Origin: Pseudomonas sp. GM18
GTDB lineage: Bacteria; Pseudomonadota; Gammaproteobacteria; Pseudomonadales; Pseudomonadaceae
DNA: 64,000 nt
Direction of reading: 5' to 3'
Assembly (NCBI RefSeq): GCF_000282195.1
Contig: NZ_AKJT01000031.1
Span: forward strand, 1 to 64,000
Shown here: in pieces, positions 53,784 to 62,741 of the stretch
How the letters are laid out: every line of letters begins with the position of its first letter
How positions within the stretch are numbered: position 1 is the stretch's first letter
Notes under the pieces: generated by a model
What the model was told of the DNA's origin: nothing
Database searches by the model: none
What the model saw: the letters and a program-made list of their open reading frames with translations, nothing else
Translations under genes and position numbers: made by a program

Positions 53784-53817
53784 CAAAAAAACCGGGCGAC
53801 TTTGACGTCGCCCGGTT
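53784..53817 (-). terminator. intrinsic terminator of the PIN-PhoH gene
   Basis: ACCGGGCGAC and GTCGCCCGGT form a perfect 10-bp stem, with a leftward T-run of seven. Confidence 0.87.
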
Positions 53818-53829
53818 CTGCGGTGAAGG

Positions 53830-55224
53830 TTACAGATGCGATTCGGCGTATTCGGCCAGAATCGAACGAGGCACCCCTTGCAGGGTGATGTGTACACCGT
53901 TGGGGAAGTCTTTGAAGCGTTCGGTCAGGTACGTCAGCCCGGAGCTGGTCGCGGACAGGTAAGGGGTGTCGATCTGCGCCAGGTTGCCCAGGCACACCAC
54001 TTTGGAACCGGCGCCGGCACGGGTGATGATGGTTTTCATCTGGTGCGGCGTGAGGTTCTGGCATTCATCGATCAGGATCAGACTCTGCTGGAAGCTGCGG
54101 CCTCGAATGTAGTTGAGGGATTTGAACTGCAACGGCACTTTGCTGAGGATGTAGTCGACGCTGCCATGGGTGTTTTCGTCATCCATGTGCAAGGCTTCGA
54201 GGTTGTCGGTGATGGCGCCCAGCCAAGGCTCCATCTTTTCCGCTTCGGTGCCGGGCAGGAAACCGATTTCCTGGTCGAGCCCCTGCACGCTGCGGGTGGC
54301 GATGATGCGCCGGTAGCGTTTGCTGACCATGGTCTGCTCGATGGCCGCCGCCAGGGCCAGGATGGTTTTACCGGAACCGGCCGCGCCGGACAGGTTGACC
54401 AGGTGAATGTCCGGATCGAGCAAAGCGTACAGCGCCAGGCTTTGATAGATGTCACGCGGTTTCAGGCCCCAGGCTTCCTGGTGCAACAGGGGTTCCTGGT
54501 GCAGGTCGAGGATCAGCAACTTGTCGACCTGGATTTCCTTGATCCAGCCGACAAAGCCCTGTTCGTCGATGATGAACTCGTTGACGTGCACAGCAGGCAG
54601 GTTGTCGATCAGCTGCACCTGATGCCAGGTGCGACCATGATCCTGCCGGGTTTCGACTTTGCTCACCCGGTCCCAGAAGGAGCCGGTCATGTTGTGATAA
54701 CCGTTGGGCAGCAACGAAACGTCGTCGACCAGTTGGTCAGTGCTGTAGTCCTCGGCCGCGATCCCACAAGCCCGGGCCTTGAGGCGCATGTTGATATCTT
54801 TTGTGACCAGCACCACGGGCAGTTTTGCATCACGTGCGCGCAGGTCGATCAGCTGGTTGATGATGATGTTGTCGTTCAGGTGCTCGGGCAGAATGATGTT
54901 CGGCTCGGCACGCTTGCTCATCAGAATTGACAGCAAGCCCTTGGGCCCACTCTTGCCCCGCTGGATCGGAACGCCGAGTTCGACGTCTTCGGGGCTGGCA
55001 TCGCCCAGGGTCTTGTCGATCAGCCGAATGGCCTGACGGCATTCCGCTGCAACGCTGTGAGGCCCGCTCTTGAGCTTGTCCAGCTCTTCAAGCACGGTCA
55101 TCGGGATCGCGACGTGGTGTTCTTCGAAATTAAGCAGGGCGTTTGGATCGTGAATCAATACGTTGGTATCGAGTACATAAAGGATTGGCTGGTTGGAAGA
55201 AGGGCTACGTCCGTGATCATCCAT
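53830..55224 (-). CDS. PIN domain plus PhoH-like ATPase (PhoH2/YlaK type)
   Basis: A 464-residue two-domain protein. The PIN RNase domain (~13-150) starts LYVLDTNVLIHDPNALL with conserved acidic residues (DTN, LEELDKLK). The PhoH ATPase domain (~240-464) has Walker A GAAGSGKTILALA and Walker B LILIDECQNLTPHQMKT. PhoH2 proteins are RNA helicase/RNases in actinobacteria; the role in Pseudomonas is not known. AGGTG lies 7 nt ahead of the ATG at 55224. It stands alone, with no antitoxin-like gene visible beside it. Confidence 0.9.
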   Translation of the reverse strand: MDDHGRSPSSNQPILYVLDTNVLIHDPNALLNFEEHHVAIPMTVLEELDKLKSGPHSVAAECRQAIRLIDKTLGDASPEDVELGVPIQRGKSGPKGLLSILMSKRAEPNIILPEHLNDNIIINQLIDLRARDAKLPVVLVTKDINMRLKARACGIAAEDYSTDQLVDDVSLLPNGYHNMTGSFWDRVSKVETRQDHGRTWHQVQLIDNLPAVHVNEFIIDEQGFVGWIKEIQVDKLLILDLHQEPLLHQEAWGLKPRDIYQSLALYALLDPDIHLVNLSGAAGSGKTILALAAAIEQTMVSKRYRRIIATRSVQGLDQEIGFLPGTEAEKMEPWLGAITDNLEALHMDDENTHGSVDYILSKVPLQFKSLNYIRGRSFQQSLILIDECQNLTPHQMKTIITRAGAGSKVVCLGNLAQIDTPYLSATSSGLTYLTERFKDFPNGVHITLQGVPRSILAEYAESHL

Positions 55225-55559
55225 ACTCGGTCACCTTTGTGGGAGCCAGTCGACGCAATACCATGACAGTGCTGCGCCTCGAAGTGGCCACCGAAATCAC
55301 CTGCTCAGACTCAAGTGATTGCAACTCAAACGGAGTCTTGGAAGACGCCACCTGTGTTGCAGGTTTCGGCGGTCTGTCTTCGTAATACTCCAAAACACAT
55401 GACAGAAAAAAGCACTTTGACGTTTTTTTGAAGTTTATTTTTCAGAATGACCAATAGCACTTGGCGGACTGCCAGCACCCCGCTAAAGTCGGAAGTCCGC
55501 CTGCATCGAAATCTCGTCCAAAAACGCCCCTGCCCCAATGTTTACGGGCTTTCCCCGTT
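55225..55559. other. gene-free stretch between the PIN-PhoH and deacetylase-like genes
   Basis: About 335 bp with no credible gene. A T/A-rich part at 55405-55445 (GACGTTTTTTTGAAG) may belong to the leftward PIN-PhoH promoter. I see no clear hexamers and no repeat. Confidence 0.4.
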
Positions 55560-56684
55560 TCAGCGAAACGCGTCCTGACAGTTTTCCCAACCGATCCCGC
55601 TTGGCGCCGTTTGCGTGACGAGCCAGGGCATCGCGGTTTTCAGCGCATCCTGCTTCACATTGAAGTTGATCACCCCGTGCCGCCACAGCAGCATCAGGGT
55701 CAGCACCCGTTGCGCACTCTGGTTGCCCTTGAGCTTGCCGGCACCGTCCTGGGCATCGATGTCCCACAATGCCACCTGCAAACCCTGAGACCTGAAGAAG
55801 CCTTCGGCATCGGACCGACGCTGGCCATCGGGCGGACGAAACAGCGGCACGTAGTTCTCCGGCAGCTTGCCTTTGACCAGTTCGGCGCTGCGCCGCACCG
55901 AGTCCTGCCAGTCTTGCCAGTGACTGTGGGAACGGAACTCCCAGCCCTGCACGCCAACGCATTGCTGCGAATAGGTCGCTTGCAGGCTGGTCACCGAACG
56001 TTCAGCCAGACGGGCCTGAATGTCCTTGCCGAGGACGAAGAACGTCGCGCTCATGTTCGATTTGCGCAGGTACTCGGTGACCCAGGCGGTGTTATCTGGC
56101 GCGGCATTGGCGGCGCTGTCGAAGGTCAGCAGGAACAGGCGGTCATGCATGGCATCGCCATTGCGTTCATAGTCGCCAAAACGATCGACTTCACTGCTGG
56201 TCTGCGGGAACAGTGCGGCCTTGCGCAATTGCTCATCAAGGTACTGGGCGTGGAACAACCGGCTCGGCTCGGCCCACTTGATGTAGTAGCTGTCGTCGCT
56301 GATCTGAAACTTGGCCGCTTGCTCACGCAGGGTATCCATGTCCTCGACCAGGAAACAGAAAGAGGCATCCTGATCGCAACTCTGCTGGGCGAAGTTGTAG
56401 TTGCTCAGCAAACGCTGCCACATGCGCTGGCGCAGGTGGTTGACCGACTCCAGATTGACGGTGCGCAGGCCCAGGCGTTGAGCCAGGCTTGCTTCATCCA
56501 GCGATTCGCTGGCCAACAGGACGCGGGCGAACATGAGGATTTCAGCCCGGGAGGCAACGTCGAACAGGGTCGGGTTGCTGAGCTGCTCAGGCCAGGTGCT
56601 GCGATCCAGCGTCGCCACATCGCCCGGCGCCGCCTGGGCGCCGAAACTCAACAATGTGGCGAAGAATAGAAAAACGATACGCAA
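55560..56684 (-). CDS. exported polysaccharide deacetylase-like protein
   Basis: A 374-residue protein with signal peptide (FLFFATLLSFGAQA, to about residue 18). The C-terminal part (~160-370) looks like a NodB/CE4 deacetylase: FLLTFDSAANAAPDNTAW, SATFFVLGKD and the HSH of FRSHSHWQDW, then FRPPDGQR. The usual TFDD motif reads TFDS, so one metal-ligand Asp is replaced and activity may be altered. GGAG lies 8 nt ahead of TTG at 56684 (MRIVFLFF), the preferred start. No cell-wall or exopolysaccharide operon adjoins it. Confidence 0.8.
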   Translation of the reverse strand: MRIVFLFFATLLSFGAQAAPGDVATLDRSTWPEQLSNPTLFDVASRAEILMFARVLLASESLDEASLAQRLGLRTVNLESVNHLRQRMWQRLLSNYNFAQQSCDQDASFCFLVEDMDTLREQAAKFQISDDSYYIKWAEPSRLFHAQYLDEQLRKAALFPQTSSEVDRFGDYERNGDAMHDRLFLLTFDSAANAAPDNTAWVTEYLRKSNMSATFFVLGKDIQARLAERSVTSLQATYSQQCVGVQGWEFRSHSHWQDWQDSVRRSAELVKGKLPENYVPLFRPPDGQRRSDAEGFFRSQGLQVALWDIDAQDGAGKLKGNQSAQRVLTLMLLWRHGVINFNVKQDALKTAMPWLVTQTAPSGIGWENCQDAFR

Positions 56685-56734
56685 TGGGATGTCTCCATAA
56701 CAAAACCCGCGCGGCACTATATCCCGAGAAGATC

Positions 56735-56822
56735 AAAAGATCGCAGCCTCGCTTCGCTCGACAGCTCCTACAGATGCCGGTGCACCGTAGGAGCTGTCGA
56801 GCGAAGCGAGGCTGCGATCTTG
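56735..56822. repeat. AAAGATCGCAGCC-type long palindrome
   Basis: Arms AAAAGATCGCAGCCTCGCTT and AAGCGAGGCTGCGATCTTGT extend through CGCTCGACAGCTCCTAC, giving nearly 40 paired bases. It sits between divergent genes, so termination cannot be its main purpose here. Confidence 0.8.
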
Positions 56823-56916
56823 TTCCATGACACCACCGATCACCTATGACACCCATAGCTGGAGTCAACAAGGACAACCCCCTAGAATCGCCCCCACGAT
56901 TAAAGGAGCCGACTTC

Positions 56917-57696
56917 ATGCTGATGGTGATTTCCCCCGCCAAGACCCTCGATTACGAAACACCGCCGGCGACCCAGCGCTTCACTCAGCCGCAATACCTC
57001 GACCATTCCCAGGAACTGATCCTGCAACTGCGCGACCTGACGCCGGCGCAGATCAGCGAGCTGATGCACGTCTCCGACAAGATTGGCGGCCTCAATGCCG
57101 CGCGATTCGGTAGCTGGACCCCGGCCTTCACCCCAGCCAACGCCAAGCAGGCCTTGCTGGCGTTCAAGGGCGACGTGTACACCGGCCTGAATGCACAAAC
57201 CTTCAGCGAAGCCGACTTCGATTACGCCCAGCAGCACTTGCGCATGCTCTCCGGCCTGTATGGCCTGCTACGCCCTCTGGACCTGATGCAGCCCTATCGA
57301 TTGGAAATGGGCACCAAGCTGGCCAATGCCCGCGGCAAGGATCTGTATGCCTTCTGGGGCACGCGGATCAGCGAATGGCTGAACGAAGCGCTGGCCGATC
57401 AAGGCGACGATGTGCTGCTGAACCTGGCCTCCAACGAATACTTCTCGGCGGTCAAACGCAGCGCCTTGAACGCGCGCATCATCAATACCGAGTTCAAGGA
57501 CTTGAAGAACGGCCAGTACAAAATCATCAGCTTCTACGCGAAAAAAGCCCGCGGGATGATGAGCCGCTTCGTCATCGAAGAACGCATCAATGACCCGGCC
57601 GCCCTCAAGCAGTTCGACGTTCAGGGTTATCGCTACAGCAGCGAGCAGTCTAAACCGGACAATCTGGTGTTCCTGCGCGATCACGCACCGGAGTAA
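56917..57696 (+). CDS. yaaA: peroxide stress protein YaaA (DUF328)
   Basis: A 259-residue cytoplasmic protein starting [14 protein letters not shown], the family signature. Other blocks are [21 protein letters not shown] and the C-terminal [16 protein letters not shown]. In E. coli YaaA lowers free iron and limits oxidative damage under peroxide stress, and has a DNA-binding helix-hairpin-helix. AGGAG precedes the ATG at 56917; the frame back to 56827 is not conserved. TAGAAT at 56883-56888 may be its -10. Confidence 0.94.
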   Translation: MLMVISPAKTLDYETPPATQRFTQPQYLDHSQELILQLRDLTPAQISELMHVSDKIGGLNAARFGSWTPAFTPANAKQALLAFKGDVYTGLNAQTFSEADFDYAQQHLRMLSGLYGLLRPLDLMQPYRLEMGTKLANARGKDLYAFWGTRISEWLNEALADQGDDVLLNLASNEYFSAVKRSALNARIINTEFKDLKNGQYKIISFYAKKARGMMSRFVIEERINDPAALKQFDVQGYRYSSEQSKPDNLVFLRDHAPE

Positions 57697-58531
57697 CCAG
57701 ACCCGCACTCAATCAGCGCACGACATGGACAACTTCGTCGTGCGCCATCCCTTCGATCCTCGAACAATCCCCCACTTTTTCGCCGACTTATTGGCGCCAA
57801 AAAACAAGCACTCGATTTTCTAACTTTTGTTTCACTCGACTTTGCTGATTTTTTTCAGTAATGGCACTGAAAATTTTTGTGGGTAGTGGCAAAAAAATAT
57901 CCAAGGCAATAATCACCCTATATATAAAGGGCGAAACGGCAAGTGCTATCAATATGAAAGCAGTGCCATCTTTTTCAATATTTCAAGAAATTTCAGAAAT
58001 CGCGATGGGTGGACTGGAACTATGTCCAAATGTGCCGTTCATACCACCCGTAACGATTCTCTCGATGAACGTACGAGATAACTTACACAGAGAAGCGATC
58101 CCGATAGCGAAGTTGTCACACTAACTTGAACTTATGGATCACTTATTTGGGCAACACATGAAGGACAGGAGATAACGCACCATTAGTATCCCCTACAAGG
58201 CCACGGCTGCGCCCCTATAAACGTGCTCACCCGAGCGCCCAACCGCTTGATTTACGGGCCTCTGGCCTGGCATTGAGCGCGCAAGACCTTTGCACGAACG
58301 TCCTCTGATTAGAGGGTCGGCTGCATAACAGGGCATGTCATAACAATAAGGCCTGGTTGCGCACATCTTGAGTGCACTTATTTAGACACTCGAAACTTAG
58401 TATGCCTGCACCCGGCATTGTGACGCCTTTAAGGCTGCACTTGCGAGTGCACTATGACCGCTGAACACCATTAACTCCGGCCATGTAATGGCTTGTTGAA
58501 CACAGTCTTGATTAACTGAGAGGTAAATGCG
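57697..58531. other. long AT-rich upstream region of the alginate operon
   Basis: About 835 bp without a credible gene. The part at 57820-58130 is clearly AT-rich against the surroundings. AlgR-like 7/9 matches to CCGTTCGTC occur at 58035-58043 (CCGTTCATA) and, on the minus strand, near 58064-58072 and 58292-58300. A TGCACT/AGTGCA hairpin is at 58436-58451. Regulation by AlgR, AmrZ or MvaT-type proteins is expected from P. aeruginosa but not shown here. Confidence 0.5.
58128..58150 (+). promoter_or_regulatory. candidate AlgU (sigma-22) promoter of algD
   Basis: GAACTT at 58128-58133 equals the AlgU -35 consensus. The -10 (GCAAC after 17 bp) is a poor match. A start near 58163 would leave a leader of about 369 nt, close to the long algD leader known in P. 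aeruginosa. Confidence 0.4.
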
Positions 58532-59848
58532 ATGCGCATCAGCATATTTGGTTTGGGTTACGTCGGTGCAGTCTGTGCCGGTTGCCTGTCTGCACGGGGC
58601 CATGACGTCGTTGGCGTCGATGTTGCCAAAGACAAGATCGATATGATCAACGCCGGTCGTTCTCCGATCGTTGAACCCGGTCTGGGCGAACTTCTGAAAC
58701 AGGGCATCGAGACTGGCCGTCTGCGCGGTACGACCAACTTCGCCGAGGCGATTCGCGACACCGACCTGTCGATGATCTGCGTCGGCACGCCGAGCAAAAA
58801 GAACGGCGACCTGGAACTGAACTACATCGAGGCCGTGTGCCGCGAAATCGGTTTTGTCCTGCGCGACAAAACCACCCGCCACACCATCGTCGTGCGCAGC
58901 ACCGTGTTGCCGGGCACCGTGGCCAACGTGGTAATCCCGATTCTCGAAGACTGCTCCGGCAAGAAAGCCGGTGTCGACTTTGGTGTTGCCGTGAACCCTG
59001 AGTTCCTGCGTGAAAGCACCGCGATCGCCGACTACGACCAGCCGCCAATGACCGTCATCGGCGAGTTCGACAAGGCTTCGGGTGATGTTCTGCAATCGCT
59101 GTACGAAGAACTCGACGCACCGATCATCCGCAAGGACATCGCCGTCGCCGAGATGATCAAGTACACCTGCAACGTGTGGCACGCCACCAAGGTGACCTTC
59201 GCCAACGAGATCGGCAACATCGCCAAGGCCGTCGGTGTCGATGGTCGTGAAGTGATGGAAGTGGTCTGCCAGGACAAGACACTGAACCTGTCCCAGTACT
59301 ACATGCGTCCTGGTTTCGCGTTCGGCGGTTCCTGCCTGCCGAAAGACGTCCGCGCCCTGACCTACCGCGCCGGATCCCTGGACGTGGAAGCCCCGCTGCT
59401 CAACTCGCTGATGCGCAGTAACGAGTCCCAGGTGCAGAACGCGTTCGACATCGTCTCCAACCACGACAAACGCAAAGTCGCCCTGCTGGGCCTGAGCTTC
59501 AAGGCCGGCACCGACGACCTGCGCGAAAGCCCGCTGGTCGACCTGGCGGAAATGCTGATCGGCAAGGGCTACGACCTGAGCATCTACGACAGCAACGTCG
59601 AGTACGCCCGTGTCCACGGCGCGAACAAGGATTACATCGAGTCGAAGATCCCTCACGTCTCGTCCTTGCTCAACTCGGACTTCGACGACGTGATCAACAA
59701 CTCCGACGTGATCATCCTCGGCAACCGTGACGAGAAATTCCGCGCCCTGGCGCAGGAAGTTCCACACGGCAAGCAAGTGATCGACCTGGTCGGCTTCATG
59801 TCCAAAGCCACCAGCGTGAGTGGCCGGACTGAAGGCATCTGCTGGTAA
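58532..59848 (+). CDS. algD: GDP-mannose 6-dehydrogenase
   Basis: A 438-residue enzyme that oxidises GDP-mannose to GDP-mannuronic acid, the committed step of alginate synthesis. The N-terminal Rossmann motif is IFGLGYVGAVCAGCL and the catalytic Cys is Cys268 in GGSCLPKDVRAL, the same number as in P. aeruginosa AlgD. AGAGG lies 8 nt ahead of the ATG. First gene of the alginate operon, with a long upstream control region and a REP element after it. Confidence 0.98.
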   Translation: MRISIFGLGYVGAVCAGCLSARGHDVVGVDVAKDKIDMINAGRSPIVEPGLGELLKQGIETGRLRGTTNFAEAIRDTDLSMICVGTPSKKNGDLELNYIEAVCREIGFVLRDKTTRHTIVVRSTVLPGTVANVVIPILEDCSGKKAGVDFGVAVNPEFLRESTAIADYDQPPMTVIGEFDKASGDVLQSLYEELDAPIIRKDIAVAEMIKYTCNVWHATKVTFANEIGNIAKAVGVDGREVMEVVCQDKTLNLSQYYMRPGFAFGGSCLPKDVRALTYRAGSLDVEAPLLNSLMRSNESQVQNAFDIVSNHDKRKVALLGLSFKAGTDDLRESPLVDLAEMLIGKGYDLSIYDSNVEYARVHGANKDYIESKIPHVSSLLNSDFDDVINNSDVIILGNRDEKFRALAQEVPHGKQVIDLVGFMSKATSVSGRTEGICW

Positions 59849-59860
59849 TACACCGCCCCC

Positions 59861-59957
59861 TGTAGGAGCCAGGCTTGCCGGCGAACCTGACAACGTGGTG
59901 TGTCAGGTTCGCAACCTTCGGGGGCAAGTCGGATCGCCGCCAGCTCGCTCCCACAGG
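59861..59957. repeat. REP element between algD and alg8
   Basis: TGTAGGAGCCAGGCTTGCCG faces GCCAGCTCGCTCCCACAG, with inner arms AACCTGACA / TGTCAGGTT. It interrupts an otherwise tightly packed operon, so it may tune alg8 levels against algD. Confidence 0.7.
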
Positions 59958-60036
59958 TCCGATGAGATCGCCTTGGCTTTTACGCCTGCCTTAACCCCAT
60001 CGGGCCACCCCACAGGCTCGCCCGAGATCGAGACGG

Positions 60037-61527
60037 ATGCAGATTATGCACAGGCTAAAGCACGGCCTACTTCAGGCCGCCGGTTGGCTGTTTTACCTAA
60101 GTTTATTGATGGGCATCGCCATTGCGCTGCCTGTGTCCACGTTCGACTCCGAGTCGAAGGACTTCATCTTCCTGATCGGTATCGTCGGTATCTGGCGCTA
60201 CTCGATGGGTGCCACGCACTTTCTGCGCGGCATGCTGTTTCTGTACGTGGTCTACCCGTACCTGCGGCGCAAAGTGCGCAAGCTGGGCAAAGCGGCAGAC
60301 CCCTCCCATGTGTTCCTGATGGTCACCAGTTTCCGTATCGACGCGCTGACCACCGCGCAGGTCTACAGCTCGGTGATCCGCGAGGCCATCGACTGCGGCC
60401 TGCCGACCACCGTGGTGTGCTCCATCGTCGAAATGTCCGATGAGCTGCTGGTCAAGAGCCTCTGGAAACGCATGAACCCACCCGCGAGCGTCAAGCTCGA
60501 CTTCGTGCGCATTCCCGGCACCGGCAAGCGCGATGGCCTGGCCTACGGTTTCCGCGCCATCTCCCGCCACCTGCCGGACGACCGCGCCGTGGTTGCGGTG
60601 ATCGATGGCGACACCGTGCTGGCCGAGGGCGTCGTGCTCAAGACCGTGCCATGGTTCCAGCTGTTCGGCAATGTCGGCGGCCTGACCACCAACGAGTTCT
60701 GCGAAGTGCGCGGCGGCTACATCATGAGCGAATGGCACAAGCTGCGTTTCGCCCAGCGCCACATCAACATGTGCTCGATGGCCTTGTCCAAGCGCGTATT
60801 GACCATGACCGGCCGGATGTCGGTGTTCCGCGCCACCGTGGTCACCAACCCGGACTTCATCGCCGACGTGGAAAGCGACTCGCTGCAACATTGGCGCCTG
60901 GGTCGCTTCAAGTTCCTGACCGGCGATGACAAGTCGAGCTGGTTCAGCCTGATGCGCCTGGGCTACGACACGTTCTACGTGCCTGACGCCGCGATCAACA
61001 CCGTTGAACACCCGCCGGAAAAGAGCTTCATCAAGGCCAGCCGCAAACTGATGTTCCGCTGGTACGGCAACAACCTGCGGCAGAACTCCCGCGCTCTGGG
61101 CCTGGGGATGAAACGCCTCGGTCTGTTCACCTCGGTGGTGCTGTTCGACCAGCGCGTGTCGATGTGGACGTCCTTGCTGGGTCTGACCGTAGCGCTCATC
61201 GCCACCTTCAAATACGGCACCGCGTTCATCCTGGTTTACCTGCTGTGGATCGGCATCACCCGCCTGATCCTGACGCTGCTGCTGTCCTGCTCCGGTCACC
61301 GGATCGGCCCGGCGTACCCGGCGATTCTCTATTACAACCAGATCGTCGGCGCGCTGGTGAAGATCTACGTGTTCTTCCGCCTCGACCAACAGTCCTGGAC
61401 TCGCCAACCCACTTCTCTATCCCGTGATCTCGCCAGCTTTCAACGTTGGTTCAACACCTGGTCGTCTCGGACCATGACCTTCTCCGCCGGCAGCATCTTT
61501 GTCGCCGTGCTGCTGATGATGGTCTGA
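60037..61527 (+). CDS. alg8: alginate polymerase glycosyltransferase Alg8
   Basis: A 496-residue inner-membrane GT2 glycosyltransferase that polymerises mannuronate from GDP-mannuronate. N-terminal helices ([30 protein letters not shown]) precede the cytoplasmic GT domain with acidic motifs [10 protein letters not shown] and [13 protein letters not shown], and C-terminal helices follow (~375-495). The start is 60037 or the ATG at 60046 (MHRLKHG), the latter matching the P. aeruginosa start. Works with Alg44. Confidence 0.96.
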   Translation: MQIMHRLKHGLLQAAGWLFYLSLLMGIAIALPVSTFDSESKDFIFLIGIVGIWRYSMGATHFLRGMLFLYVVYPYLRRKVRKLGKAADPSHVFLMVTSFRIDALTTAQVYSSVIREAIDCGLPTTVVCSIVEMSDELLVKSLWKRMNPPASVKLDFVRIPGTGKRDGLAYGFRAISRHLPDDRAVVAVIDGDTVLAEGVVLKTVPWFQLFGNVGGLTTNEFCEVRGGYIMSEWHKLRFAQRHINMCSMALSKRVLTMTGRMSVFRATVVTNPDFIADVESDSLQHWRLGRFKFLTGDDKSSWFSLMRLGYDTFYVPDAAINTVEHPPEKSFIKASRKLMFRWYGNNLRQNSRALGLGMKRLGLFTSVVLFDQRVSMWTSLLGLTVALIATFKYGTAFILVYLLWIGITRLILTLLLSCSGHRIGPAYPAILYYNQIVGALVKIYVFFRLDQQSWTRQPTSLSRDLASFQRWFNTWSSRTMTFSAGSIFVAVLLMMV

Positions 61528-61562
61528 CCGAACTCGCCTGAATTAACTAGGAAATCGCCCAT

Positions 61563-62732
61563 ATGAATACCGCCGTCAACAGCAACGTAGTGCACGAATC
61601 CGAAGCCCAGCGCCAGCACGCCCGCGTGAAAATTCCGGCCAAGCTGCGTTTCTTCGGCCCTGACCGGACCCCGGTCGAAGCCCGGGTCATCGACCTTTCC
61701 GCAGGCGGCCTGGCGTTCAACGCCGGTCAGTTGCCGCTGAAGGTCGGCGATGTGCACAAGGCCCGCCTGCAATTCGTCATCGATAACCTTGGCCTGGCCA
61801 TGGACGTGGAATTGCAGATCCGCTCCGTCGACCGCCAGACCGGCCGCGTTGGTTGCCAGTTCCAGAACCTGGAACCGCGGGACATTTCCACCCTGCGCCA
61901 CCTGATCACCTCGCACCTGGCCGGTGACATCGTCAGCGTCGGTGAAATGCTGGCGACCCTGCAGCGCGACAACTTCACCAAGGCGCGCAAGGTCAAGGAC
62001 GGCGGCCACGGCATGACCCCGCTCGGCCGTCTGAAAGCGGTGACCTTCAGCGCCGGCATCTTCGTGGTCGGCCTGGTGGCGTTCGGTTTCGTCTTCAAAT
62101 CGGTGTACGGCATGTACTTCGTCAGCCACGCCCAGGCCGGTCTGGTCAGCGTGCAGGGCATGAACATCACCATGCCGCGCGACGGCACCGTGCAGAGCCT
62201 GGTGAAAGCCGACGGCGTTGCCGCCAAAGGCGCACCGCTGGCGACCTTCAGCACCAGCATGCTCGACGTGCTCAAGGGCCATCTGGACGAAAACCAACTG
62301 CAACCGTCCAAGGTTGAAGAACTCTTCGGCAAGCAAATGACTGGCACCCTGACCTCCCCGTGCGATTGCACCGTGGCCCAGCAACTGGTGGCTAACGGTC
62401 AATACGCCAACAAAGGTGACGTGATCTTCCAACTGGTGCCGCGCAATACCGAAGCCAACGTTGAAGCACGCTTCTCTTATCGCCAGTTCGGCGACGTGCG
62501 TCCAGGCACTTCGGTCAGCTTCCAGATCGCCGGTGAAGACCAGACCCGTACCGGCAAGATCGTCAGCAGCACCAGCCTGAAAAGCGAAGACCTGTCGTCC
62601 GACATCCGCGTGCAGATCAAACCTGACGAGCCGCTGGACAGCGCACTCGCCGGTCGCCCGGTGGAAGTGAACAGCACCCGTGGCCCGAACCTGAACTGGC
62701 TGATCAACAAAGCCATGGCCGCCGGTCTTTAA
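61563..62732 (+). CDS. alg44: alginate polymerase co-factor Alg44 (PilZ c-di-GMP receptor)
   Basis: A 389-residue membrane protein. The N-terminal PilZ domain (~15-120) has the c-di-GMP ligands Arg17, Arg21, Asp44 and Ser46 (in IDLSAGG) at the same numbers as in P. aeruginosa Alg44. One membrane helix (~160-180, FSAGIFVVGLVAFGFVF) leads to a periplasmic membrane-fusion-like domain with a lipoyl/barrel-sandwich part (SPCDCTVAQQLVANGQYA). It activates Alg8 when c-di-GMP is bound. Ten base pairs before algK. Confidence 0.97.
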   Translation: MNTAVNSNVVHESEAQRQHARVKIPAKLRFFGPDRTPVEARVIDLSAGGLAFNAGQLPLKVGDVHKARLQFVIDNLGLAMDVELQIRSVDRQTGRVGCQFQNLEPRDISTLRHLITSHLAGDIVSVGEMLATLQRDNFTKARKVKDGGHGMTPLGRLKAVTFSAGIFVVGLVAFGFVFKSVYGMYFVSHAQAGLVSVQGMNITMPRDGTVQSLVKADGVAAKGAPLATFSTSMLDVLKGHLDENQLQPSKVEELFGKQMTGTLTSPCDCTVAQQLVANGQYANKGDVIFQLVPRNTEANVEARFSYRQFGDVRPGTSVSFQIAGEDQTRTGKIVSSTSLKSEDLSSDIRVQIKPDEPLDSALAGRPVEVNSTRGPNLNWLINKAMAAGL

Positions 62733-62741
62733 ACAGAGGAC

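Noticed and set aside
53830..55224. Toxin-antitoxin reading of the PIN-PhoH gene
   Set aside because: Actinobacterial phoH2 has a small antitoxin-like gene (phoAT) upstream; none is visible in 55225-55559, so I do not claim a toxin-antitoxin system.
57861..58124. Open frame of 87 codons in the algD upstream region
   Set aside because: No ribosome site, atypical composition for this genome, and it lies in a region expected to be regulatory.
58397..59893. Leftward open frame of 498 codons opposite algD
   Set aside because: Antisense to a gene with complete catalytic motifs; low-complexity His/Val/Asp-rich translation typical of shadow frames.
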